Source of the DNA: Phytohabitans maris
GTDB taxonomy: Bacteria > Actinomycetota > Actinomycetes > Mycobacteriales > Micromonosporaceae
Direction: 5' to 3'
Assembly (NCBI RefSeq): GCF_031085175.1
Contig: NZ_JAVHUY010000047.1
Coordinates: forward strand, 16,782-80,781
DNA: 64,000 bases
Positions 31,901 through 40,441 of this stretch are shown piece by piece; within the stretch, counting starts at the first letter, position 1; each line of letters opens with the position of its first letter. A program made the position numbers and the translations under genes. The notes beneath the pieces are model-generated. The model had not been told where the DNA came from. It saw only the letters and a list, made by a program, of their open reading frames with translations, and made no database searches.

Positions 31901-33874
31901 GTCGTACAGGTAGACGGCGGCTTCGGGGCGGCGCAGCTCGTACGGCCGCTCGTCCATCGCCTTCACACCGAGGGAGTGGAGCACCGGCAGGACGGCGGAG
32001 AGGACCATCGGCTCGCCGTACCGGTAGATCTTGAACCGGACGTTGGTAGGGTCCTGGTCCTTGCGAAACAGGTGCATCTCCAGCTGGCCCGGCTCGTCGA
32101 GCAGCTCCAGCTTGGCGAGGTCTTTGACCGCCTCGAACGGGGCGTGCTCGTCCTTGTACCCCTCCGGGAACGCCTCCGCGTACCGGTGGTAGAGGCGCTT
32201 GGCCTGCTCGTCGCCGAGCTTGCGTTCCAGCACCAGCCGGAAGTCGTCCTCCCAGAGCCGGGTGGCGTCGGCCAGCTCCTCGGCGAGGCCGTCCGGGTCG
32301 ATCTCGCCCGGCGGGTTGCCCGGCTCGGTGCGCACGATGAAGTGGACGCGGGCCAGCGTCGACTCGGTCACCCGGGTGGTGTAGTCGACGCCGATGCCGT
32401 TGAGCTCACGGAGCAGGATCTCCTGCATCTTGAGCCGGTTTTGCGTGGTGAAGCGGTCGCGGGGCAGGTAGATGAGGCAGGAGATGAACCGCCCGTACCC
32501 GTCCCGGCGCAGGAACAGGCGCAGCTGGCGGCGGCCCGCCATGCGCAGCACCCCGATGACCGCCTGGTACAGGTCGTCGGTCTTGATCTGAAAGAGCTCG
32601 TCCCGCGGGTACGTCTCCAGGATCTGCAGCAGGTCCTTGCCGGAGTGGCTGCGCGGCGAGAGGCCGGAGCGGTCGAGCACCTCGGCGACCTTGCGGCGCA
32701 CCACGGGCAGGTCGCGCACGCTCGTGCGGTACGCGGCGGTGGAGAAAAGCCCCAGGAAGCGCCGCTCGCCGACCACGTCACCGGCCGCGTCGAACATCTT
32801 GATGCCGATGTAGTCCAGGTACGCCGAACGGTGGACGGTGGCCCGCGAGTTGGCCTTCGTGATGATCAGGAGGCGCTTTTCCAGCACCTTCTCGTAGGCC
32901 TCCGGCGTCATCGAGGAGATCACCCGGGGCGCCGTCTGGTCCTGGCGCAGGATGCCGAGGCCGGTGCCGAGCACCGCCTCCAGCAGCCGCTCCCCGCCTT
33001 CGCCCTCGACGAGCTTGTACTCCCGGTACCCGAGGAATGTGAAATGGTCGTCGGCCAACCACCGCAACAGTTCGACGGAGTCCGTGATGTCCTTTTCTGG
33101 CACCGGCGGGCGGTCCGGGGTGTTACGCCCGGCGGCGAGCTGGTCGGCGATGGCCGTCGCCCGGCGGCGCATCTTGGGCCAGTCTTCGACGGCCTCGCGC
33201 ACGTCGGTGAGGACCCGCTGCAGCTCGCGGCGGAGCTGGTCGCGGGCGACCGCGTCGCGGACCGGGTCGACCTCGACGTGCATCCAGCTCTCGACGATGT
33301 CGCCGTCGATCGCGTCGTCCGCCTCGACCTCGGCGGCGACCTCGGTGAGCTTTCCGAGCGGCTCGCGGCGCACCACGATCAGCGGGTGCACCAGCACGTG
33401 TACGTCGAGGTGGTGGGCGGTGAGCAGGGCGGTCACCGAGTCGACCAGGAACGGCATGTCGTCGGTGACGATCTCGATCGCCGTGTGGTCGTCGGCCGTA
33501 CCCGGCTCGCTGATCCGCAGCTTGAGCTGGCCCGGCACCCGCTGCTCGGCGAGCTCGCGGTGGCTGCGGGCGGCGGCGAGCATCTCCTCCGCCGTGTAGC
33601 CGATCAGCTCCTCGTCCGGCGCGAACCGCCAGAACCGGTCGACCAGCGCCGCCGCGTCGAGGTCGTCACCGGCCAGCGCCACAGCCTGCGCGACCAGGCG
33701 CTCGGTGCTCGGGACGGGCTCGTCGATCTCGGCGTCCTCCACCTCGTCGACGCTCGGCAGATCAGGAAGCGTGCCGTCCGCGATGGTGTCGACGCTGGCG
33801 CCGGCGCCCATCCGGTCCTCCGACGCTGAGCCTCGGCCACGCCCACCGGGCACGATGTCCGCACGCCGGACCAT
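28922..33874 (-). CDS. gdh: NAD-specific glutamate dehydrogenase, large (180-kDa) type
   Basis: 1650 residues, the usual size of the L_180 class described first in Streptomyces clavuligerus. It oxidises L-glutamate to 2-oxoglutarate plus ammonia with NAD, a catabolic role. A long N-terminal region with ACT-like segments (residues ~60-700; for example [19 protein letters not shown]) precedes the catalytic domain at ~750-1250: [41 protein letters not shown] carries the active-site lysines, and [19 protein letters not shown] the dinucleotide-domain approach. The helical C-terminal ~380 residues complete the family layout. ATG 33874 has a GGGGGGAG SD at 9 bases. Single-gene unit divergent from the PBP gene. 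Confidence 0.95.
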   Translation of the reverse strand: [1650 protein letters not shown]

Positions 33875-34000
33875 GGGTGCACACTCCCCCCTCGCCCACC
33901 ACGCTGTGGGCGGTCTCCGTAAAGACTAGGCCCTTCCCGAGTACCCGGGCCCAGCCGGGATAGGCACGGTGCGGGGCGTCGATGAGCAGGGCGGGCGTAC

Positions 34001-34006
34001 TACCGT
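34001..34006 (+). promoter_or_regulatory. -10 box TACCGT of a leaderless promoter
   Basis: TACCGT ends 6 bases before the ATG at 34013 and there is no SD. The same hexamer at the same distance precedes the gene at 50923. Confidence 0.55.
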
Positions 34007-34012
34007 CACGGC

Positions 34013-35929
34013 ATGCGTGTGACTTACGGGGTGGCGGCGATTGTGCTGGCCGCGGGCGTTTTGACCGCCTGCGGCAGCGATGACGGGCCGGAAAAGAGCG
34101 TCGACGCGTTCCTGTCCGGGTGGCGTTCGGGCAATCTCGACGCGGTGGGCTTCATCGACCCGGGCGGGCAGAAGATCCCGGCCGCCGACGTGGTGACCGA
34201 GATCAAGGCTCTCTCCGGCGAGCTGGCGGCGACACCCCCAGCACTCGCCGTCGAGGGTGAGCCGTCGATCACCGAAAACATCGCCACCAGCACGGTCAAG
34301 GTGGACTGGACACTGCCCGGCGGGGCGCACTGGACGTACCCGACCACGGTCCGGCTCAACAAGGGCTCCGACGACAAGTGGCAGGTGATCTGGGAGCCGA
34401 AGATCGTTCAGGAGAAGCTCACGGCGGGTGACGAGTTCGCGATCGAGCGGGAGACCGCCGACCGGGCGCCGATCCTCGACGCCGCCGGCAAGCCGATCGT
34501 GGAGTCCCGCCCGGTGGTCGTGGTCGGCGTCGAGCCCGGCAAGGTCGCCGGCATGCAACAGCTGGTCAAGGACCTGGACGCGGCGTTCAAGTCGGTCGGC
34601 GTCGAGGTGGGTCTCGCCGACCTGCCGGCCCGGGCGGCCGCCGCCGACCCGACCCACTTCGTCGAGGTGGTCACGCTCCGCAAGGAGGTGTACCTGAAGA
34701 TCCGCCAGCGGCTGCAGGACCTCCCGGGCACCCACTACCGCGAGGAGACCCGGTACCTGGCGCCGACCCGCGAATTCGCCCGCGCGCTGCTCGGCACCGT
34801 CGACCCGGTACAGAAAGAGGACATCGACAACAACCCGGGCAAGTACGTCGTGGGTGACGTTGTCGGGCACGGCGGGCTCCAGGAGCGGTACGACGACCAG
34901 CTGCGCGGCGGTGTCGGGCAGATCGTGAAGATCGTGCGCAAGACCGGCGAGGGCACCGAAAAGACCACGGAAGAGGTGGCGGAGGTGTTTCGGGCCGAGC
35001 CCAAGCCGGGCGCCCCGCTGAAGACCACGCTCGACACCAAGATCCAGCAGGCGGCCGACGGCGCGCTGCGCGGTGTGGGCGGCGGCACGCCCCGGACGGC
35101 CGCACTGGTGGCGGTGCGCGTGCACGACGGTACGGTGGCCGCCGTCGCCAACACCGGCGACGTCAACCTCGCCTTCAACGCGTCGGTACCGCCCGGCTCG
35201 ACGTTCAAGATGGTCTCCGCACTGGCCCTGCTCGACAAGGGCGCGGTCACGCTCGACACGAAGGTGAACTGCCCGAAGAACGCCACGGTCGACGGCCGCT
35301 CGTACAAGAACTCGCACGACATGGCCCTCGGCAGCGTCCCGTTCCGGGTCGACTTCGCCCGCTCGTGCAACACCGCGTTCATCGGCCTCGCCCCGAAGCT
35401 CGGCGACGACGGGCTGGCCACGGCCGGACGCTCGCTGGGGCTGGAGGGCACGTGGAACCTGGGCGTGGACGCGTTCAGCGGCAAGGTCTCCACGGGCGGC
35501 TCGGCCACCGAGCGCGCGTCCGCGTCGTTCGGCCAGGGCACGACGGTGGTCAGCCCGCTGGCCATGGCCGCCGCGACGGCCGCGGTGGCGCGCGGCCAGT
35601 GGCAGCAGCCGACGATCCTGACCGAACCCGCGCCGGCGCAGAAGGCGGCGCCCGGCCCCGAGCTCAACGCCGGCTCCGCGGAGGCCGTCCGCACGATGAT
35701 GCGCGAGGTGGTCACGAGCGGTACCGGGTCCGCGCTGAAGGACGTGCCGGGCCAGCCGGTGTACGGCAAGACCGGCACCGCCGAGTTCGACAACAACCCC
35801 GCCAACACACACGCCTGGTGGGTGGGGTGGCAGGGCGACATCGCGTTCGCCGTCTTCGTCGAGAAGGGCGGCGACAGCGGTACGAGTTCGGTCCCGGTCG
35901 CGGAGAAGTTCCTGCGCGGCTTGCGCTGA
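34013..35929 (+). CDS. Penicillin-binding protein (transpeptidase) with MecA_N-type domain, lipoprotein
   Basis: 638 residues. A lipobox LTAC (Cys20) replaces the usual membrane helix, so the enzyme is lipid-anchored outside the cell. Residues ~28-135 are an NTF2-like MecA_N domain (KSVDAFLSGWRSGNLDAVGFI ... KWQVIWEPKIVQEKL), ~140-310 the dimerisation domain, and ~335-638 the transpeptidase. That domain has all three motifs: STFK 396-399, SCN 451-453 and KTGT 586-589. The architecture is that of the class B PBP2a/PBP3 group. In actinomycetes such proteins act in lateral wall or sporulation septum synthesis; beta-lactam tolerance is possible but not shown. Translation is probably leaderless. 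Confidence 0.93.
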   Translation: MRVTYGVAAIVLAAGVLTACGSDDGPEKSVDAFLSGWRSGNLDAVGFIDPGGQKIPAADVVTEIKALSGELAATPPALAVEGEPSITENIATSTVKVDWTLPGGAHWTYPTTVRLNKGSDDKWQVIWEPKIVQEKLTAGDEFAIERETADRAPILDAAGKPIVESRPVVVVGVEPGKVAGMQQLVKDLDAAFKSVGVEVGLADLPARAAAADPTHFVEVVTLRKEVYLKIRQRLQDLPGTHYREETRYLAPTREFARALLGTVDPVQKEDIDNNPGKYVVGDVVGHGGLQERYDDQLRGGVGQIVKIVRKTGEGTEKTTEEVAEVFRAEPKPGAPLKTTLDTKIQQAADGALRGVGGGTPRTAALVAVRVHDGTVAAVANTGDVNLAFNASVPPGSTFKMVSALALLDKGAVTLDTKVNCPKNATVDGRSYKNSHDMALGSVPFRVDFARSCNTAFIGLAPKLGDDGLATAGRSLGLEGTWNLGVDAFSGKVSTGGSATERASASFGQGTTVVSPLAMAAATAAVARGQWQQPTILTEPAPAQKAAPGPELNAGSAEAVRTMMREVVTSGTGSALKDVPGQPVYGKTGTAEFDNNPANTHAWWVGWQGDIAFAVFVEKGGDSGTSSVPVAEKFLRGLR

Positions 35930-35984
35930 TCCCGGCCCCGGCCTCATCGGGCCGGGCCGGCGTCTTGACCGGCGCTCGGAGATC

Positions 35985-36090
35985 GCCTTCCTGGAGCGGC
36001 TTCGCGGCTCAGCCGATCCCGCCGGGTGGGGCCTTCCTGGAGCGGCTTCCGGGTTAGGCGATCTCGCCGGGTGGGGTCTTCTTGGGGCGG
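35985..36090. repeat. Tandem duplication over the 3' end of the arginase-like gene
   Basis: A unit starting CCTTCCTGGAGCGGCTTC is present at 35985-36030 (46 bp) and 36031-36075 (45 bp), with a decayed partial copy after 36076. The arginase-like gene's stop (36054-36056) lies in the second unit, so the duplication touches the end of its coding region. Confidence 0.8.
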
Positions 36091-39000
36091 CGCAAGCGGC
36101 CGGGTCCGGCTTTGGCGGGCGGCCCGAACGGCTCGAACGCCGGCACCGGCAGCGACCCACGCCTTCCCCGGCCGCCGTCCGGTCCTTCACCGCTGCCGCG
36201 CGAATCGGACGGTTCCGCGCCGTTCTCGTGCGGGGCCGGCTCGGCCTCGTCTGCCTCGTCGCCGTCGCGGGCAGGCGGCTTCGGCTCGTCTTCCTTCCAC
36301 GCCGCCTCGGCCTCGCCGCCACGGCGGAGCTTGGCCGGCCCAGAGTCGGCGACCCGCCGGATGCCAGCCTGCCCCGACGCGGCCCGACGCGCGGCCCGCT
36401 CCGCCGGCGTCCCGCGCCGCGCGGCCAGGTCGGCGGCGACGTCCATCCAGGCCGACTCGGCCTTGCGGCGTAGGGCCGATTCCGGCTCGCCCTTGGCCCG
36501 CCGGGACGCGGCCGTCTCCCCCTTGCGATCCGCGCCGCGCCCGGCCTCCCCCGTGCCCCGCTCGGACGCGGGCTGGCCGCTCTCGCCTGCGGCCCCGGCA
36601 CGCTCGGCCTCCGCCCCGCCAAGCTCCGATCCAAGCTCGCCACGCCCGGCTTCGGCTCCACCACGCTCGGCCCCGCCGCGCCCGGCTTCGTCCTTGCCCT
36701 GCTCAGAGCCGCTCCGCCCGGCTTCGGCCCCGTTTCGCTCGGGCCTTGACCCGCCGCGCCCGGCTTCGTCCTTGCCCTGCTCAGAGCCACTCCGCCCGGC
36801 TTCGGCCCCGTTTCGCCCGGGCCCCGACCCGCCGCGCCCGGCTTCGCCTTTGCCACGCTTGAGCTCGGGCCCGCCGCGCTCGGCCTCGACCCTGCCTTGC
36901 TCCAGTCCGGCCGCCGCGCGGCCCGAGGCCGGCGCGGCCGGATCCGGGTCTGGCTTCGCGCGTTCCAGCGTCCCTCGTCCGGCGCCCTTGGGATCCAGCT
37001 TCCGGGTCTCGTCCCGACTCCGCTTGGTGGGGTCGGCCTTCCCGCGCCCGTCCCGGGCAAGCCCGGCCGCGCCAGCCATCCCGCGCTCGCCGCCGGCGCC
37101 CGCCTTCTTGGTGGCGTCGCCCCTTCCACGCTCGTCCCCGGCAAGCTCGGCAGCGCCAGCCGTCCCGCGCTCGTCGCCGGCGAGTCCGGTGGCGTCCACC
37201 CTCCAGCGATCGTCACCAGCAAGCCCGGTGGCGTCCGCCTTCCCACGCCCATCCCGGGCGAGCTCGCCGGCATCCGGCTTCCCGCGCTCGTCGCGCGCGG
37301 GTTTGGTGACGGCAGCGGACCGTGGCCGTGGGGCGTCGTCCGGGGCCTTGCGCGCGCTCGGCGGCTTCCGGATGCCGGCAGCTGCCGCGGCAGCGGCCAA
37401 AACCTCGGCCGCCGCGCTGTCGCCCAGGAGCGGTGGCGGCGCGGCACCGTCCCTTGTGGATCCAGCCGGGACACCAGGCCGGCCGGAGGTCGTGCTGGTC
37501 GCGGACCCCGACGCCGCGCGGGCTCCCGACGCCGCGCTGGTCGCCATGCCCGCGCCGGACTCCGCGTCGAGCGGCTTGCGCGCCGCCGGTGCGACCGGGC
37601 CCGGCCTCCCCTCCGCCGGCTCCGGCGCGGACTCGCCGACCTCCAGCGCGGACTCGCCAGACGCCGCCCCCGAGCCAACGCCAAAAGGCGCGGACTCGCC
37701 AGACGCCGCCCCCGAGCCAACGCCAAAGGGCGCGGACCCGCCGACCTCCAGCACGGACTCACCAGACCCCGACACCGAGCCAACGCCAAAAGGCGCGGAC
37801 CCGCCGACCTCCAGCACAGACTCACCAGACGCCGCCCCCGAGCCAATGCCACCGGCCTCCGGCGCAGGCTCACCAGCCCCTGAGACCGGGCCGACGCCCG
37901 AAGCCGACCCAGAGCCGACGCCCGAGGCGGACCCAGGCCCCGACCCAGAGGCGGCATCCAAAGCGCCCCCAGATCCAGAGCTGGCCTCCAAAGCAGGCAG
38001 GGACTCCGCCCCAGAGCCACCATCCAAGACAGGCAGAGGCTCCGGCACGGAGCCACCACCCACGGCGGACACGGCGCCGTCGCCCGAAGAAGACGCGGGC
38101 CCTGACAAAGACCCGCCACCCACAGTGGACACCGGACCCGACCCGGGGCCGAGGTCCAAAGCGGACACAGCGCCCGGCACGGCACCACCGCCAGAGGCCG
38201 GCGGCGGCGAAACGTCGCGGTCCGATGCCGGTGTCACGTCCGAGGTCGACCCGCGCTCGCCCATGTCCTCGGCAGCCGGCAGCGGCGGCGGCACGCTATC
38301 CGGGGTCTCGTCCGCCCAACCCTCCGATCCCGCCGAAGGCCCCACCACGTCCGCAGAAGGGTCCGGTCCGAGGCGGGAGGATGAGGATAAGGCCGCAGCC
38401 CCCGGCGAGGAGTCCGGGTCCGCGCGTTCAGCCACCCACGGGACAGCGTCCGGCGGGCCGGAGTCATGCGCGCCCGTGGCAGAGGGTGCGGGGGGCGAAG
38501 CGGCCATGCGGACCGGGGCCAGGCCGGCCACCACGGTCTCGACGATCTCGGCGGCGTACGAGCCGTCCGGGTCGTAGTCGGGGTCGAAGACCGTGATCTC
38601 CACGCCCATGCAGCGCGGGTTGTCGACCAGGCCGGACAGCAGCAGCTCCAGCTCCCCGAACGCGATGCCGCCCGGGTCCGGGGCGTCCACCGCGGGCATC
38701 ACGGCCGGGTCCAGGACGTCCACGTCGACGTGTACCCAGTAGCCGGCGCAGTCGCTGAGCTGGTCGCGGGCCCACTGCGCGGTGCGGGCCGCACCCTCCA
38801 CGCGCAGGGCGGGCACCGGGCGGGTGATGATGCCGGCGGCCTGGAGGTCGAGCCGGTACTCGTCCTGGGCGCGGATGCCCAGCACCACCACGTCGACGTC
38901 GCGGAAGTACGGCCGGCGGCCCTCGATGCCGGCCAGGTCGGCTTGACCGCGCCCGGTGGCCAGGGCCAGGTCCTCGCCGGCGGCGGCACCCACGTACGAG

Positions 39001-39413
39001 GCGTTGCCGGGGTGGCGGAAGTCGGAGTGGCCATCGACGAACACCAGCCCGATCCGGCCGCCCACCACCTCGCCCTGCCGGTGCATGGCCAGGGCGGAGC
39101 CGAGCAGGATGGAGCAGTCGCCACCGAGTACGACCGGGAACTCGCCGGCGTCGATGATCGAGCCGATGCGGTCGGCCAGGGCGAGCGAGTACGCCGCGAT
39201 CTGCTCGGCGTGGCACACCCCGTCGCCGGGCCGCCAGTCGCCCGGGTCGTACCGCGGTGGGGTCAGGCAGCCCGCGTCGCGGGCGGCGAGGCGGGCTACC
39301 AGGTCGTGGTCGCGCAGCGCGCCGGGCGCCTTCGCACAGCCTGGCACCGACGTCTCGGTCGGCGGGCGCAGGCCGAGGTTGGACGGTGCGTCGAGGATGG
39401 CGATGCGGCGCAT
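36054..39413 (-). CDS. Arginase/ureohydrolase-family protein with ~800-residue low-complexity C-terminal tail
   Basis: 1119 residues, against ~300 for the family. Residues 1-302 are a ureohydrolase: VVLGGDCSILLG (97-101 GGDCS, where most arginases have His in place of this Cys), VFVDGHSDF (Asp127, His129, Asp131) and HVDVDVLDP (Asp230, Asp232) supply the two-manganese site. Candidate reactions are arginine, agmatine or guanidino-acid hydrolysis. Residues ~303-1119 are Gly/Ser/Ala/Pro/Glu-rich and then Arg/Lys/Glu-rich, with tandem peptide repeats, for example SGESVLEVGGSAPFGVG units at ~515-600 and 26-residue AGRSGSEQGKDEAGRGG units at ~855-910. Third-position G/C stays high to the stop, supporting real coding. 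The gene begins 9 bases after the thioredoxin gene's stop, so they are co-transcribed. Confidence 0.75.
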   Translation of the reverse strand: MRRIAILDAPSNLGLRPPTETSVPGCAKAPGALRDHDLVARLAARDAGCLTPPRYDPGDWRPGDGVCHAEQIAAYSLALADRIGSIIDAGEFPVVLGGDCSILLGSALAMHRQGEVVGGRIGLVFVDGHSDFRHPGNASYVGAAAGEDLALATGRGQADLAGIEGRRPYFRDVDVVVLGIRAQDEYRLDLQAAGIITRPVPALRVEGAARTAQWARDQLSDCAGYWVHVDVDVLDPAVMPAVDAPDPGGIAFGELELLLSGLVDNPRCMGVEITVFDPDYDPDGSYAAEIVETVVAGLAPVRMAASPPAPSATGAHDSGPPDAVPWVAERADPDSSPGAAALSSSSRLGPDPSADVVGPSAGSEGWADETPDSVPPPLPAAEDMGERGSTSDVTPASDRDVSPPPASGGGAVPGAVSALDLGPGSGPVSTVGGGSLSGPASSSGDGAVSAVGGGSVPEPLPVLDGGSGAESLPALEASSGSGGALDAASGSGPGSASGVGSGSASGVGPVSGAGEPAPEAGGIGSGAASGESVLEVGGSAPFGVGSVSGSGESVLEVGGSAPFGVGSGAASGESAPFGVGSGAASGESALEVGESAPEPAEGRPGPVAPAARKPLDAESGAGMATSAASGARAASGSATSTTSGRPGVPAGSTRDGAAPPPLLGDSAAAEVLAAAAAAAGIRKPPSARKAPDDAPRPRSAAVTKPARDERGKPDAGELARDGRGKADATGLAGDDRWRVDATGLAGDERGTAGAAELAGDERGRGDATKKAGAGGERGMAGAAGLARDGRGKADPTKRSRDETRKLDPKGAGRGTLERAKPDPDPAAPASGRAAAGLEQGRVEAERGGPELKRGKGEAGRGGSGPGRNGAEAGRSGSEQGKDEAGRGGSRPERNGAEAGRSGSEQGKDEAGRGGAERGGAEAGRGELGSELGGAEAERAGAAGESGQPASERGTGEAGRGADRKGETAASRRAKGEPESALRRKAESAWMDVAADLAARRGTPAERAARRAASGQAGIRRVADSGPAKLRRGGEAEAAWKEDEPKPPARDGDEADEAEPAPHENGAEPSDSRGSGEGPDGGRGRRGSLPVPAFEPFGPPAKAGPGRLRRPKKTPPGEIA

Positions 39414-39422
39414 GGGCGGCCG

Positions 39423-40337
39423 CTAGAAGAGCGCGCTCGCGAGGGCCCGCCGTGCGCTGGAGACCGCCGGGTCGTCGGGTCCGGCGATGGTGAACAGCGA
39501 CAGCAGATGCTTGCGGATCTCCTCGCGCTCGTCGCCGAAGGTGCGGCGGACCAGGTCGACCAGCCGCTTGTACGCCTCGTCGGCGAGCCCACTGAGCACC
39601 TCGACGTCGGCCGCGAGCAGCTGGGCGGGCACGTCGTCGGGCTTGGCCTCGGCGGCGGCGAGCGCGGACCGCGGGTCGACGCCCACCACGCGGCGGGCCA
39701 GGGCGACGTGCGCCAGCCCGGCCTCGGCGGCCATGTCGGCCGGCGACTCGGCGAGGATCTTCTTGTACGCCCGCTCGGCCGTGTCGAGGTCACCGGTCAT
39801 CAGCGCGTCGTCGGCCTCGACCAGCCGCGGGTCCTCGGGCGCGGCCGGGGCCTGCACGCCGCCCGCCTTGAGCACCGCGTCGATCCACTGGCGCAGCTGC
39901 GCCTCGGGCACCACGCCGGTGAACGCGTCGACCGGCTGGCCACCGACCACCGCGTACACCATCGGGATGCCCTGGACCCGAAACATCTGCGCGAGCCGCG
40001 GGTTGGAGTCGACGTCGACCTTGGCGAGCACCCAGGAGCCGCCACCCTCGACGGCGAGCTTTTCCAGGATCGGCGAGAGCTGCTTGCACGGCTGGCACCA
40101 CTCGGCCCAGAAGTCGATGACGACGGGTGTGGTGAGCGACCGCTCCAGCACCTCGCTCTGGAACGTAGCCTCGGTGACGTCGATCACAGTGACACCGCCG
40201 CCGCCGGGCGGCCCCCCGGGTGCACCGGGCTGGGCCGATGCCTCGCCGCTGGTGGGTGCGGGTGCGGGAGTGCGCAGCGCGCTGAGGTCGACCGCGCCGC
40301 GGGTGAAAATCGACGGAGTGGTCCGTGGGTCGCTCAT
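39423..40337 (-). CDS. Thioredoxin-TPR protein (YbbN/CnoX type)
   Basis: 304 residues. After a disordered Pro/Gly-rich N-terminus (1-48) there is a thioredoxin fold (50-155) with active site WCQPC (Cys81, Cys84), the cis-Pro region QGIPMVYAVVGGQPVDAFTG, then TPR-like helices (165-300: DALMTGDLDTAERAYKKILAESPADMAAEAGLAHVALAR). This is the architecture of the co-chaperone CnoX/YbbN, which holds oxidised clients and passes them to chaperones. In YbbN of Escherichia coli the CxxC is lost; here it is intact, so reductase activity is expected. Confidence 0.92.
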   Translation of the reverse strand: MSDPRTTPSIFTRGAVDLSALRTPAPAPTSGEASAQPGAPGGPPGGGGVTVIDVTEATFQSEVLERSLTTPVVIDFWAEWCQPCKQLSPILEKLAVEGGGSWVLAKVDVDSNPRLAQMFRVQGIPMVYAVVGGQPVDAFTGVVPEAQLRQWIDAVLKAGGVQAPAAPEDPRLVEADDALMTGDLDTAERAYKKILAESPADMAAEAGLAHVALARRVVGVDPRSALAAAEAKPDDVPAQLLAADVEVLSGLADEAYKRLVDLVRRTFGDEREEIRKHLLSLFTIAGPDDPAVSSARRALASALF

Positions 40338-40441
40338 GGTTCCCTAGTCTCGCACGCGCGACGCGCACAGGAACCCACCCAGCGCGGTGGTCACCTCACC
40401 GAAACGGTGCCACCCCGACCCGACCCCGGCCAGCACAAGCC

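Noticed and set aside
33926..38188. A 1420-codon open frame on the minus strand and an 831-codon frame on the plus strand (36082-38577) across the arginase tail
   Set aside because: Both are rich in Arg/Pro/Ser and run through unrelated genes (PBP) or oppose the arginase frame. Long empty frames are expected at this GC. The arginase frame alone continues from a real domain and keeps G/C-rich third positions.
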